From contig NZ_CP114035.2 of assembly GCF_026898135.2 (NCBI RefSeq), positions 2,955,501 to 3,019,500 on the forward strand: DNA of 64,000 nt. Direction: 5' to 3'. Numbering within the stretch: position 1 is the stretch's first letter; each line of letters starts with the position of its first letter. The DNA comes from Pseudomonas fortuita (GTDB lineage Bacteria; Pseudomonadota; Gammaproteobacteria; Pseudomonadales; Pseudomonadaceae). The notes under the pieces are model-generated. The model saw only the letters and a program-made list of their open reading frames with translations, had not been told where the DNA came from and did no database searches. Both the position numbers and the translations under genes were made by a program. Shown here in pieces: positions 20,482-28,871 of this stretch.

Positions 20482-20545
20482 TTGAGTTTGAGGCTGACCT
20501 GAGATTGCTGGGGGCGCAAAGCGCCCCCGAGGCCTTCAAACTCAA
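20482..20545 (-). terminator. two-tier hairpin at the end of the ABC-transporter operon
   Basis: An inner hairpin GGGGGCGC-AAA-GCGCCCCC (20510-20528) is nested in an outer inverted repeat TTGAGTTTGA / TCAAACTCAA (20482-20491 and 20536-20545). The outer arm includes the stop codon of the ATPase gene. There is no T-run after the inner stem, so termination may be partial, or the structure may protect the 3' end. Confidence 0.6.
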
Positions 20546-22164
20546 GCTGCAACAGTGACCAACCGCCCAGGCACGGCAGCAATCAACTCTCGCGTGTAAT
20601 CACTCGTCGGCCTGTCGAACACCTGCGCCACCGTCCCGCGCTCCACCACCTGCCCCTGGCGCAGCACCAGCACTTGGTCAGCCATGCTCGCTACCACCGC
20701 CAGGTCATGCGATACCAGCACATAAGCCATGCCCAGCTCCCGTTGCAGCTCATCCAGCAGTGCCAGAATCTGTGCCTGTACCGATACATCCAGCGCACTT
20801 ACTGGCTCGTCGAGCAGCAACAGTTCTGGCTGTAGTGCCAGCGCCCGGGCGATGGCCACCCGCTGCCGCTGGCCGCCGGACAGTTCGCGGGGCAGGCGGT
20901 CAAGGTAATGCAGAGGCAGGTGCACGCGTTCGATCAGTTCGCGTGCGCGCTGCTCCAGTGCCGCACCTTTGAGCAGGCCAAACGCCACCAGCGGCTCGAC
21001 GATGCCGTCGAACACCGTGAAACGCGGGTCGAGGGCGGCGAAGGGGTTTTGCTGGACCAGCTGCATGCGTCGGCGCAAGGGGCGGAACTGGCGCCAGCCG
21101 TGGCCGGTGACGTCCTGTTGGTCGAACAGCACACGGCCCTGGCTGGGCGCCTCCAGGCCAAGGGCGATGCGCAGGGTGGTGCTCTTGCCCGAACCGGATT
21201 CACCGACGATGGCCAGCGTTTGCCCCGGGTGAACCTGCAAGTCCAGGCCCTGCAACGCGACAAAGCCGTTGTTCTGGCCTTTTACCTTGGGCAACGCGAA
21301 CGTTTTGCCAACCCCCTGCAGGCTAAGGATCGGCTTTGCGCCCGGCGGCGGTTGCCGGGGCTGGCGACGGGCACTGAATGCCGGCGCGGCATTGAGCAGG
21401 GCGCGGGTGTACGGGTGCTGCGGTGCCTTCAGGATCTGCGCAGGTGAGCCGTGTTCCACCAGCTCGCCCTGTTTCATCACCAGCAGGCGGTTTGCGCGGT
21501 CGGTGGCCATGCCCAGGTCGTGGGTGATGATCAGCAATGAGATGCCACGCTCGGCCACCAGCCGCTGCAAATGATCGAGGATTTTGCGTTGCACGGTCAC
21601 GTCCAGCGCGCTGGTGGGTTCATCGGCGATGATCAGGCGTGGGTTGCCGGCCAGGGCGATGGCAATCAGCACCCGCTGGCGCATGCCGCCAGACAGCTCG
21701 TGCGGGTACTGGCGGGCGCGCAGGGCCGGGTTGTCCAGGCCAACCTGGGCGAGGAGTGCCAGCACATCGGCATCCACGCTGCGTGAGCGGACGCCTTGGG
21801 CCAGCACCAGTGCCTCACCAATCTGCTGCCCGATGCGCAGGGTGGGGTTCAGGCTGACCATCGGGTCTTGCGGTACCAGGCCCACCGTACGCCCACGCAG
21901 CTGGCGCTTCTGCCGCTCGCTGGCGCGCACCACATCCAGCCCGTCAACCCACAGCTGGCCGCTGTCGATGCGCGCCGTGCCTGGTAGCAGGCCGAGCAGG
22001 GCGTTTGCCAAGGTCGACTTACCCGAACCTGACTCGCCGACAATGGCCACCGTTTCGCCCTGACCCAGGCTGAAGGCAAGGTGCTTGACGGCTTGCGTGG
22101 TCTGGCCAGAGGCGTGATAACGGATGCTGAGGTCGCGTACCACAAGCAAAGGCTGGTTGTTCAT
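20542..22164 (-). CDS. peptide-type ABC transporter, fused double ATP-binding protein
   Basis: A 540-residue protein with two complete ATPase modules in tandem, equal to a DppD-DppF fusion. Module one (about 1-260) has Walker A GESGSGKST and signature LSGGMRQRV; module two (about 285-530) has GESGSGKST, LSGGQRQRV and LLLLDEPVSALDVS. It powers import through the two permeases encoded just upstream. The ATG at 22164 overlaps the permease stop by four bases (ATGA), showing coupling. An upstream in-frame extension to 22299 lies inside the permease gene and is not credible. Confidence 0.92.
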   Translation of the reverse strand: MNNQPLLVVRDLSIRYHASGQTTQAVKHLAFSLGQGETVAIVGESGSGKSTLANALLGLLPGTARIDSGQLWVDGLDVVRASERQKRQLRGRTVGLVPQDPMVSLNPTLRIGQQIGEALVLAQGVRSRSVDADVLALLAQVGLDNPALRARQYPHELSGGMRQRVLIAIALAGNPRLIIADEPTSALDVTVQRKILDHLQRLVAERGISLLIITHDLGMATDRANRLLVMKQGELVEHGSPAQILKAPQHPYTRALLNAAPAFSARRQPRQPPPGAKPILSLQGVGKTFALPKVKGQNNGFVALQGLDLQVHPGQTLAIVGESGSGKSTTLRIALGLEAPSQGRVLFDQQDVTGHGWRQFRPLRRRMQLVQQNPFAALDPRFTVFDGIVEPLVAFGLLKGAALEQRARELIERVHLPLHYLDRLPRELSGGQRQRVAIARALALQPELLLLDEPVSALDVSVQAQILALLDELQRELGMAYVLVSHDLAVVASMADQVLVLRQGQVVERGTVAQVFDRPTSDYTRELIAAVPGRLVTVAA

Positions 22165-23051
22165 TGTGGATGTTCCTCGAAGCTGCGGGCAAGGTGGTTG
22201 AGGCTGAACACCACGGCGACTACGAACAGGCCGGGCAGCAGCGACACCCAGGGTGCGGTGATCAGGAAGTGCCGGCCGTTGGCAATCAAGGTGCCCCATT
22301 CCGCCGCTGGCGGTGCTGCACCAAAACCGAGGAAGCTCAGGCCGGCAGTGGCCAGGATGGCGGCGCCGAAGTCCAAGGTGGCCAGCACGGCCACAGGCCC
22401 CCAGGCATTGGGCAGCACATGCCGCAGCAAGGTGCGGCGCCAGCTGGCGCCACCCAGGCGTGCGGCCTCGACATAGGGCAGGGTCTTGACCCGCAGCACT
22501 TCGCCGCGGGTGGTGCGGGCAAAGCCGGGGATGATGCCGACGCCGACGGCGATCGCCACCGGCACCGTGCCAAAACCGATAGCGGTAACGATGGCCAGGG
22601 CCAGCAGCAGGCCGGGCAGGGCCAACAGTACATCGACCAGGCGCATGAGGGCGGCAGCCAGACGCCCGCCGGCAAACCCGGCGAGTACGCCCAGGCTCAA
22701 GCCGCCTGCCAGGGCAATGCCAACTGCCAGCAATGCCGCCTGCACCGACAGGCTGGCGCCATACACCACGCGGGTATACAGGTCACGGCCCAGCTCGTCG
22801 GTGCCGAACCAGTGGACGGCGTCAGGGGCCCGTAGCTTGTCGACCGGCGACGTGGCGTAAGGGTCGAAACTGGTCAGCCAGTGCGGCGCCAGTGCCGCCA
22901 GCAGGGCGAACAGCACCACCAGCAGCGCCAGGCTGAAGCCTGGTCGCGCCAGCAAAGGGGCGAGCGCCTGGCCCAAGCGTTGCAGGCGTGTGCGGCGCTT
23001 CCAGGTGGCTGACGGTGGGGCAGCACACAGGAGGTGAGTATCGGCGGTCAT
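22161..23051 (-). CDS. peptide-type ABC transporter permease (DppC-like)
   Basis: A 296-residue inner-membrane permease with about six helices. The DppC-type N-terminal extension and the motif FGTDELGRDLYTRVVYGA are present. The EAA-like loop is VEAARLGGASWRRTLLRHVLPN. It begins two bases after the DppB-like gene stop and is coupled to the ATPase gene. It forms the translocation pore with the DppB-like protein. Confidence 0.92.
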   Translation of the reverse strand: MTADTHLLCAAPPSATWKRRTRLQRLGQALAPLLARPGFSLALLVVLFALLAALAPHWLTSFDPYATSPVDKLRAPDAVHWFGTDELGRDLYTRVVYGASLSVQAALLAVGIALAGGLSLGVLAGFAGGRLAAALMRLVDVLLALPGLLLALAIVTAIGFGTVPVAIAVGVGIIPGFARTTRGEVLRVKTLPYVEAARLGGASWRRTLLRHVLPNAWGPVAVLATLDFGAAILATAGLSFLGFGAAPPAAEWGTLIANGRHFLITAPWVSLLPGLFVVAVVFSLNHLARSFEEHPQ

Positions 23052-23053
23052 GG

Positions 23054-24004
23054 TCAGGTCACCTTCGTGGCATGGGCGATTCGGGGGTCAAGGTACGGGT
23101 AGAGCAGGTCGACGATCAGGTTCACCAGCACGAAGGCTGCCGCCGATACCGCCACAATCGCCAGCACCACCGGAATGTCCTGGCGCAGTACAGCTTCCTG
23201 GGCCAAACGGCCAACGCCGTTGCGCGAAAAGATGGTTTCGACCAGTACGGCCCCGGACACCGTGTTGCCCACCTGCAAACCGACCAGGGTCAGAATTGGC
23301 AGGGCAGCATTGCGCAGGCCGTGTCGTGCCTGCACCTGCGCACGGCTCAGGCCTTTGGCGAATGCGGTGGCGATGTAGGGCTCCTGCCACACACCCTGGA
23401 AACCGCGTTGCAACACTTGCGCGTACACCGCAGCACTGGGGATGGCCAGCGTCACCGCCGGCAGTACCAGGCTGGCAAACCCCTGGCTGCCGGTGGCCGG
23501 GAACCAGCCCAGGCCAAAGGCGAACACCTGGATCAATAGCAGCCCCATCCAGAACACCGGTACCGAAAAACCCAGTGACGGCAAGCGTGACAGCGCCACC
23601 TTCAGCGGTTGCCATTGCAGGTAGGCGGTGAGGTAGGCCAGGCCGATGCCGCCCAGCAACGACAGCGCGATGGCAAAGCCAGCGAGGGCCAGGGTTTGCG
23701 GCAGGCGCTCGGCCAGCAGCGCGGTCACTGGGCGGTTCAGTGACAACGACTGGCCCAGGTCACCGTGCAGTGCCCGCCATAGCAGGTCGAAATACTGCTC
23801 GAAAATGCCCTTGTCCAGGCCGTAGTAGGCGCGTGCCTTCGCCAGGTCCTCGGGCGACAGGCCATCGGCTTCCATACCCGAGGCGCTGAGCATGATCGCC
23901 AGGGTGTCACCAGGCAGCAGATAGAGAATGAAGTAGGTGATGGTGTAGGCGCCCCACAGCACCAGCAGCGCCTGGCCGATGCGGCCGATCAGGTAGCGGT
24001 TCAT
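23054..24004 (-). CDS. peptide-type ABC transporter permease (DppB-like)
   Basis: A 316-residue permease with about six membrane helices, starting with the family's MNRYLIGRIGQALLVLWG and carrying the loop TAFAKGLSRAQVQARHGLRN. Its ATG overlaps the stop of the binding-protein gene by four bases. It pairs with the DppC-like permease. The importer class usually carries oligopeptides, nickel or glutathione; the surrounding sulfur-type enzymes suggest a sulfur-containing substrate here. Confidence 0.92.
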   Translation of the reverse strand: MNRYLIGRIGQALLVLWGAYTITYFILYLLPGDTLAIMLSASGMEADGLSPEDLAKARAYYGLDKGIFEQYFDLLWRALHGDLGQSLSLNRPVTALLAERLPQTLALAGFAIALSLLGGIGLAYLTAYLQWQPLKVALSRLPSLGFSVPVFWMGLLLIQVFAFGLGWFPATGSQGFASLVLPAVTLAIPSAAVYAQVLQRGFQGVWQEPYIATAFAKGLSRAQVQARHGLRNAALPILTLVGLQVGNTVSGAVLVETIFSRNGVGRLAQEAVLRQDIPVVLAIVAVSAAAFVLVNLIVDLLYPYLDPRIAHATKVT

Positions 24005-25629
24005 GGCTGCGCGACCTGGATGTCACTGAGGAAGGCAAAACCTTCGGCGGTCCAGCGGAAGTCCTTGACCCGAGGTGCGGTGGCGGCTTGCCACACGCGT
24101 TCGTACAGCGGGAACGCCGAGGCTTCGTCAACCAGCAGGTCTTGCAGCTGGCCATAGGCCTGTGCGCGTTGTTCGTCGTGGGTGGCGGTAATGCCGTTGT
24201 CGAACAAGGTTTGTGCCTGGGCCAGTGCGTGTGGCTCGTAAGTATTGGTGGCCAAGGTGGCACTGCTGGCGGCGCGCGGGTCGAGGATGGTCTGCAGGAT
24301 GATCGGATCGGCGCGGGTCATGTAGGTGGAGGTGAGGTCGTAGTTGCCCGAAGCGTTGCCGGCCACCCATTCGGCACGGGTCAGCACGTTCAGCTTGAGG
24401 TCGATGCCAACCTTGCGCAGTTGGTCCTGCACCAGCACATCACCGGCGCTTTCGGCAGGGGTGAGGTTGTAGCGCAGGGTCAGGCGTTTGCCGTCCTTGT
24501 GCCGGTAGCCGTCATCGCCCTTGCGCCAGCCGGCGGCATCCAGCAGGCGCTCGGCGCCCTGCGGGTCGTAGGCCAGTTTGCTGGTCTGTGGTTTGAAGTA
24601 CGGCGTGGTCACGTCGTACACGCCGGTCACCACCGGGAATTCGGCGTTGTAGACGGTGTGCGCATAGCTGGTGCGGTCGATGGCCTTCTGCAAGGCCAGG
24701 CGCACCTGGCGGTCACCCAGCAGGCGGCCGTTGCGGGTGTTGGGGTAAAGGTTGAGCGCCGGGCCTGGCAACGAGCGGCTCTGGATGGCCGCACCCTTTG
24801 CCTGGAACAGCTTCAGGTCAACCTCGGAGAACGGGTTACGTGGCCAGAGGATGTCAGCCTTGCCCTGCAGGAACAGGCCGTTGCGCACGCTTTCTTCGGG
24901 GATATAGCTGATCTCCACGCGGTCCAGGTGGGCGGCGCCAGGGTTTTTGACGTTGGCCGAGGCCCAGGCATAGTCCGCTCGCTTGACCAGGCGTGCGCCG
25001 ACTTCCGGGGTGTAGTGTTCGAGGATGAACGGGCCGGTGCCGATGATTTTGCCCAATGAACGCTCCTGGGCACTGAGCGCGTAGGAGGCCGGGGCGAGAA
25101 TGGCCAGGTTGGTGGTGGATGTGGCCTGCAGGAAGCCGGCGTTGGGCCGTGAAAGCACCAGGCGGACGGTGAACGGGTCGACCACTTCGGCATGGTCGAA
25201 GCCGGCCAGGTAGGTGGCGCCGAATGTAGCGGGCAGTTGTGCAGCGAAGGCCTTGTTGCTGTCGAAGGCCGTTTTCACGGCTTGGGCGTCGAAGCGCTCG
25301 CCGTTGCTGAAGGAGACGTCCTGGCGCAGGTGGAAGGTGTACTGCAGCGCGTCGTCGCTGACCTCCCAGCTGCTGGCCAGCCAAGGGATGATGCGGCCTG
25401 TGGCCGGGTCCTGGTCAGTGAGCGATTCGGCGACGTTGCGCAGCAGTACGCGGTGCTCCAGCCAGTAGACCTGGAACGGGTCGACGCTGACCAGCGTGGT
25501 GTTGTCGCCCCAGAAGGCGATGTTCAGGGTTTTGCTGGTGGCATCTTCGCCGGAGGGGGAGCAGGCGGCGAGCGTGAAGGCCAGGGTTGCGCAGGCCAGC
25601 AGGCTTCTGGCCAGGTGTAATGGGGGCAT
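24001..25629 (-). CDS. ABC transporter substrate-binding lipoprotein (family 5)
   Basis: A 542-residue solute-binding protein of the oligopeptide/dipeptide class. The signal peptide ends in the lipobox LAAC, giving lipidation at Cys23, so it is anchored in the periplasm. Family features include the early LNIAFWGDNTTLVSVDPF region and the YTFHLRQDVSFSNGERFDA motif. The ATG at 25629 has AAGGAT upstream. It follows the aldolase gene by 129 bases containing one REP unit, so it could be read through from the upstream genes or have its own promoter. Confidence 0.92.
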   Translation of the reverse strand: MPPLHLARSLLACATLAFTLAACSPSGEDATSKTLNIAFWGDNTTLVSVDPFQVYWLEHRVLLRNVAESLTDQDPATGRIIPWLASSWEVSDDALQYTFHLRQDVSFSNGERFDAQAVKTAFDSNKAFAAQLPATFGATYLAGFDHAEVVDPFTVRLVLSRPNAGFLQATSTTNLAILAPASYALSAQERSLGKIIGTGPFILEHYTPEVGARLVKRADYAWASANVKNPGAAHLDRVEISYIPEESVRNGLFLQGKADILWPRNPFSEVDLKLFQAKGAAIQSRSLPGPALNLYPNTRNGRLLGDRQVRLALQKAIDRTSYAHTVYNAEFPVVTGVYDVTTPYFKPQTSKLAYDPQGAERLLDAAGWRKGDDGYRHKDGKRLTLRYNLTPAESAGDVLVQDQLRKVGIDLKLNVLTRAEWVAGNASGNYDLTSTYMTRADPIILQTILDPRAASSATLATNTYEPHALAQAQTLFDNGITATHDEQRAQAYGQLQDLLVDEASAFPLYERVWQAATAPRVKDFRWTAEGFAFLSDIQVAQP

Positions 25630-25665
25630 TGGGTGATCCTTAAATGGGGTATGAGGTGTTTGTTC

Positions 25666-25699
25666 GGGCCCTATCGCCGGCAAGCCAGCTCGCACAGGA
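25666..25699 (+). repeat. single REP element
   Basis: The core TATCGCCGGCAAGCCAGCT, followed by CGCACAGGAT, matches one arm of the REP pair at 36844-36937. It sits between the class II aldolase stop and the substrate-binding lipoprotein start. Confidence 0.75.
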
Positions 25700-25758
25700 T
25701 CACCACAGGCCTCAATCCAGTGGGGTTCTTGTGGGGGCTGGAGGCCACAGAAAACCTG

Positions 25759-26553
25759 TCAGTGCTGGTAATCCAGCCCCTCCCGGTCCAGCTGCCGGAT
25801 CAGCGCATCCCAGTGCCGATGGATCCCTTCACCCAACCCGTCGGAAAACCGCTTGGACTGCTCATGCACCTTGGCAATCGCCGCCGGCGCAGCATGCAGC
25901 AACTGGTCATTGCCTCCGGCCTGCGCCGCTACCTGGATGTTGCAGGCCCGCTCCAGCCCGTGCAGTTCACGGAAGGCATGCTCCACGCTGACACCCCCGG
26001 TCAGCAGGCCATGGTTGCGCAGGATGAGGATGTTGCTGTCGCCCAGGTTGGCCACCAGCCGCTGCTGCTCGTCCAGGTCCAGGGCGACGCCTTCGTAGTC
26101 GTGGTAAGCCACCCGGCTGTAGTACGCCAGGGCGTGCTGCGAGATCGGCAGCAGGCCGTCGCGCTGCGCTGACACCGCCGCGCCATCGCGGGTGTGGGTG
26201 TGCAGCACGGCCTTGAGGTCCTGCCGGGCGCGGTGGATCGCGCTGTGAATCACATAGCCCGCCTGGTTGATGCCCAGGCCCAGCGGGTCGTCGATGATGG
26301 TGCCGTCCACGTCGACTTTCACCAGGTTGGACGCGGTGATCTCGTCGAATAGCAGGCCAAAGGCATTGATCAGAAAATGCTCGTCGGGCCCCGGCACGCG
26401 TGCCGAAAAGTGGGTGTAGATGTGGTCTGTCCAGCGGAACAGCGCGGCTAGGCGGTAGGCGGCGGCCAGTTTGACCCGCACCTCCCACTCTTCGGCGCTG
26501 ACCCGTTGGCGTACGGTGTTTTCCTGGGCGATGACGACAGACAGTGCAGTCAT
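25759..26553 (-). CDS. class II aldolase/adducin family protein
   Basis: A 264-residue protein of the class II (zinc-dependent) aldolase/adducin fold. Metal-ligand type motifs are seen in YTHFSARVPG, LHTHTRDGAAVSA and LRNHGLLTGG. Members cleave sugar phosphates or decarboxylate hydroxy acids; sequence alone does not fix the reaction here. The ATG at 26553 is preceded by GGAG at good spacing; an upstream TTG codon belongs to the ribosome binding site. It is the third gene of the unit acyl-CoA-dehydrogenase-like, hydroxyacid dehydrogenase, aldolase, and may act on the carbon skeleton released after sulfur removal. Confidence 0.85.
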   Translation of the reverse strand: MTALSVVIAQENTVRQRVSAEEWEVRVKLAAAYRLAALFRWTDHIYTHFSARVPGPDEHFLINAFGLLFDEITASNLVKVDVDGTIIDDPLGLGINQAGYVIHSAIHRARQDLKAVLHTHTRDGAAVSAQRDGLLPISQHALAYYSRVAYHDYEGVALDLDEQQRLVANLGDSNILILRNHGLLTGGVSVEHAFRELHGLERACNIQVAAQAGGNDQLLHAAPAAIAKVHEQSKRFSDGLGEGIHRHWDALIRQLDREGLDYQH

Positions 26554-26576
26554 GGTGTTCTCCAATAAGTGTGGGT

Positions 26577-27521
26577 TCAGTAGCCGCGCTGGGTGTCGAC
26601 CAGGTTGTGCAGCGGTGCCTGTTCGCGGTAACGGGCGAAGTTGTCGAGAAAAGCATCGAGCAGGGCCGGGTAACCGTCCTCGGAAATCGCCGAGGTGTGC
26701 GGTGACAGAAACACCCGAGGATGCTGGTACAGCGGGTGGCCCGCCGGCAGTGGTTCCGGATCGGTGACATCAAGGCTGGCGCGGCCGATCAGGCCGCTTT
26801 CCAGGGCTTCGAGCAGGGCCTGCTGGTCCAGCAGCCCGCCACGGGCGATGTTGATCAGGTGCAGCCCGGGCTTGGCCTGGGCCAGCACCTGACGGTCGAT
26901 CAGGCCGTGGGTGGCGGGGGTGAGCGGGGCGGCGATGACCAGGTGATCGCTGCTGGCAAAAAGTTGCTGCAGGTTGTCGACGCGCTGCACGCCCGGCACC
27001 TGGGCAATGGGCTGGCCTGGGCGGTTCAGCGCCAGTACTGACATGCCCAGCGCCACCGCCTTGCGTGCCAGGCTCTGGCCGATGCTGCCGAAGCCGAAGA
27101 TGCCCAAGGTGCGACCACGCACGGGGGCCAGCGGGGTCAGGCGCCAGTCGGCGTCCTTGACCCACAGGCCTGGCAACTGCTTGGCCGCAGCAAACACCAG
27201 GCCCAGGGCGAATTCGGCCACCTGCTCGGCATTGGCGCCGCGGCCACTGGTGACCGGCGGGCCCTGAAACACCCAGCCAGGGTAGAAGTCGATGCCCGAG
27301 GACACCACCTGCACCCAGCGCAACGACCACGGCCAGCCCGCTGGAGGGTTGTCCACGCGGTTACCGCGTACATTGATCGGGCGCACGATGAACACGTCGG
27401 CAGGAACGTCCAGATGCAACTGGCCCGGGGCGATATCGATCACCTCATGGTCGGGCAACCGTTCGCGCAGGTACTGGTTGGCCGGTGCGTCCAGCTGGCT
27501 GGCGATGATCGAATGGCTCAT
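26577..27521 (-). CDS. D-isomer-specific 2-hydroxyacid dehydrogenase family protein
   Basis: A 314-residue NAD(P)-dependent dehydrogenase. The Rossmann motif GIFGFGSIGQSLARKA lies at about residues 138-153; the catalytic Arg appears in INIARGGLLDQ, a Glu in VTDPEPLPAGHPL and the His in SPHTSA. It would interconvert a 2-hydroxyacid and a 2-oxoacid, such as glyoxylate or hydroxypyruvate. The ATG overlaps the upstream stop by four bases, so it is co-translated with the acyl-CoA-dehydrogenase-like enzyme. Confidence 0.9.
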   Translation of the reverse strand: MSHSIIASQLDAPANQYLRERLPDHEVIDIAPGQLHLDVPADVFIVRPINVRGNRVDNPPAGWPWSLRWVQVVSSGIDFYPGWVFQGPPVTSGRGANAEQVAEFALGLVFAAAKQLPGLWVKDADWRLTPLAPVRGRTLGIFGFGSIGQSLARKAVALGMSVLALNRPGQPIAQVPGVQRVDNLQQLFASSDHLVIAAPLTPATHGLIDRQVLAQAKPGLHLINIARGGLLDQQALLEALESGLIGRASLDVTDPEPLPAGHPLYQHPRVFLSPHTSAISEDGYPALLDAFLDNFARYREQAPLHNLVDTQRGY

Positions 27522-28654
27522 GCTGCCACCTCTGCCAAGGCGGCGCGGCCGACATGGCCGAGTACCACGTCATCCTGAGGGGTGTGGATGCGGCTGCACA
27601 GCACATCACGGTAGTGCCGCTCCAGCGGGTTGCGCCGCGACAGGCCAGGGTTGCCGGCAGCCTCGATGGCCAGTTCCACGGCCTGGATGGCGTTGCGGCT
27701 GACCAGGTGCTTGAGCTGCCCGGCGTGGCGCGGATCGACCTGCCCGGTCACGGCCGCGTTCAACAGGCTCTGGTTGGCGAACAGCAGGGTGTCGATACGC
27801 CCGACCACGTCCTGGAAACGCGGCAGGCTGGCCAGCGGTGCGCCGAGGTTGGATGGCGCCCGCTGGTTCAGGAACTGCACCAGCCAGTCGCGTGCGGCCT
27901 GGGCCACCCCGTCGTACAGCGCAGGCAGCAACACTGCCATCCACAGCAGGCCGGTGCTGTCGAGCTCGGCGCGCGGTGCGCTGGCCGGGCTGACGCTGAC
28001 GGCATGATCGAGCGGGATCAGCACCTCGTCGAACTGCACTTCATGGCTGCAGGTGGCGCGCATGCCCAGGTGGTCCCAGTCTTCGACGATGCGGATGCCC
28101 GGGGTGTCCTTGCGCACCAGGAAACCGCCCACCAGTGGGTCCTGGTCGTCGCTGCGGGCCCATACCAGGTACCAGGTCAGGCCGTGGCTGCCGGTGGAGT
28201 AGATCTTGCGCCCGGACAACCGCCAGCCCTCGGCGGTGCGCCGGGCGACGGTGGCCGGCAGGCCGCCGCGGGCGGGCGTGCCCAGTTCGGGTTCGACGCG
28301 AAACGCGTTGATCAGCGCGCCGTCGGCCACCGCGTCGCGGGCCACTTGCAGGCGCAGGTGCTCGGGCCAGCGGTCTTCGTCCTGCAGGCGAAAGTGCTGC
28401 AGATACTGCATTACGAGGATCAGTGCGGTGGACGGGCAACCTTTGCCGACAGCGGCGACTACCTGGCGCGCACTGGCCAGGTCGGCGCCACCGCCGCCCA
28501 AATGGCGCGGCACGGTGAAACCCAGCAGGCCGTGACGCTGCAGCAGGTCGAAGTTATCGGCGGGGAACTGGCCGCTGCGGTCGTAGCGTTCGGCGTTGGC
28601 GGCCAGGGCCTGGGTGAGTTCGGCAAGCGCGCTGGCAGAAGGGGGGTGACTCAT
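27518..28654 (-). CDS. acyl-CoA dehydrogenase-fold flavoprotein (SfnB/DszC-like monooxygenase)
   Basis: A 378-residue protein of the acyl-CoA dehydrogenase fold. Segments such as GFTVPRHLGGGGADLASARQVVAAVG, RLSGRKIYSTGSHG and DHLGMRATCSHEVQFDEVLIP match the SfnB/DszC branch, whose members use FMNH2 and oxygen instead of oxidising CoA esters. The neighbourhood (LLM monooxygenases, binding proteins) supports a role in oxygenating an organosulfur compound. It is the first gene of a leftward operon, with the shared 31-bp element 59 bases upstream of its start. A genuine acyl-CoA dehydrogenase cannot be ruled out. Confidence 0.82.
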   Translation of the reverse strand: MSHPPSASALAELTQALAANAERYDRSGQFPADNFDLLQRHGLLGFTVPRHLGGGGADLASARQVVAAVGKGCPSTALILVMQYLQHFRLQDEDRWPEHLRLQVARDAVADGALINAFRVEPELGTPARGGLPATVARRTAEGWRLSGRKIYSTGSHGLTWYLVWARSDDQDPLVGGFLVRKDTPGIRIVEDWDHLGMRATCSHEVQFDEVLIPLDHAVSVSPASAPRAELDSTGLLWMAVLLPALYDGVAQAARDWLVQFLNQRAPSNLGAPLASLPRFQDVVGRIDTLLFANQSLLNAAVTGQVDPRHAGQLKHLVSRNAIQAVELAIEAAGNPGLSRRNPLERHYRDVLCSRIHTPQDDVVLGHVGRAALAEVAA

Positions 28655-28712
28655 GGGTATTCATCCCTGGAACACGTTGGTTTCTAAGACCGTATTCGTA
28701 TGGATGAGCGCT

Positions 28713-28743
28713 GTAAAAGTCTTTTTGGTTCTATGCTAATTAT
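28713..28743 (-). promoter_or_regulatory. 31-bp element shared with the monooxygenase operon
   Basis: Second copy of the element seen at 20405-20435 (27 of 31 bases identical). It lies 59 bases upstream of the start of the acyl-CoA-dehydrogenase-like gene, in the A/T-rich promoter region. Its position at the heads of two operons of related content argues for a common activator. Confidence 0.65.
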
Positions 28744-28810
28744 TAGTTGTAAGAATTACTTTTGGATCAAGTTATGCGTGTTGGTTATTTTATTGCGATT
28801 GAGTTGCCAA

Positions 28811-28827
28811 GGGCTGCTGCGCAGCCC
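28811..28827 (-). terminator. short GC-rich hairpin after the LysR gene
   Basis: GGGCTGC-TGC-GCAGCCC forms a 7-bp stem with a 3-base loop, 45 bases beyond the LysR stop. On the minus strand it is followed by TTGGCAACTC with no T-run, so it is a weak terminator candidate. REP-like bases (GGCCGCTCCCGCAAG) lie beside it. Confidence 0.4.
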
Positions 28828-28871
28828 AATCGCGACGCAAGGCCGCTCCCGCAAGCGCTTGCGCTTTCGGC

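Noticed and set aside
27518..28654. Assignment as a fatty-acid beta-oxidation acyl-CoA dehydrogenase
   Set aside because: Motifs and neighbourhood fit the SfnB/DszC oxygenase branch better, and no CoA-pathway partners are nearby; kept only as an alternative.
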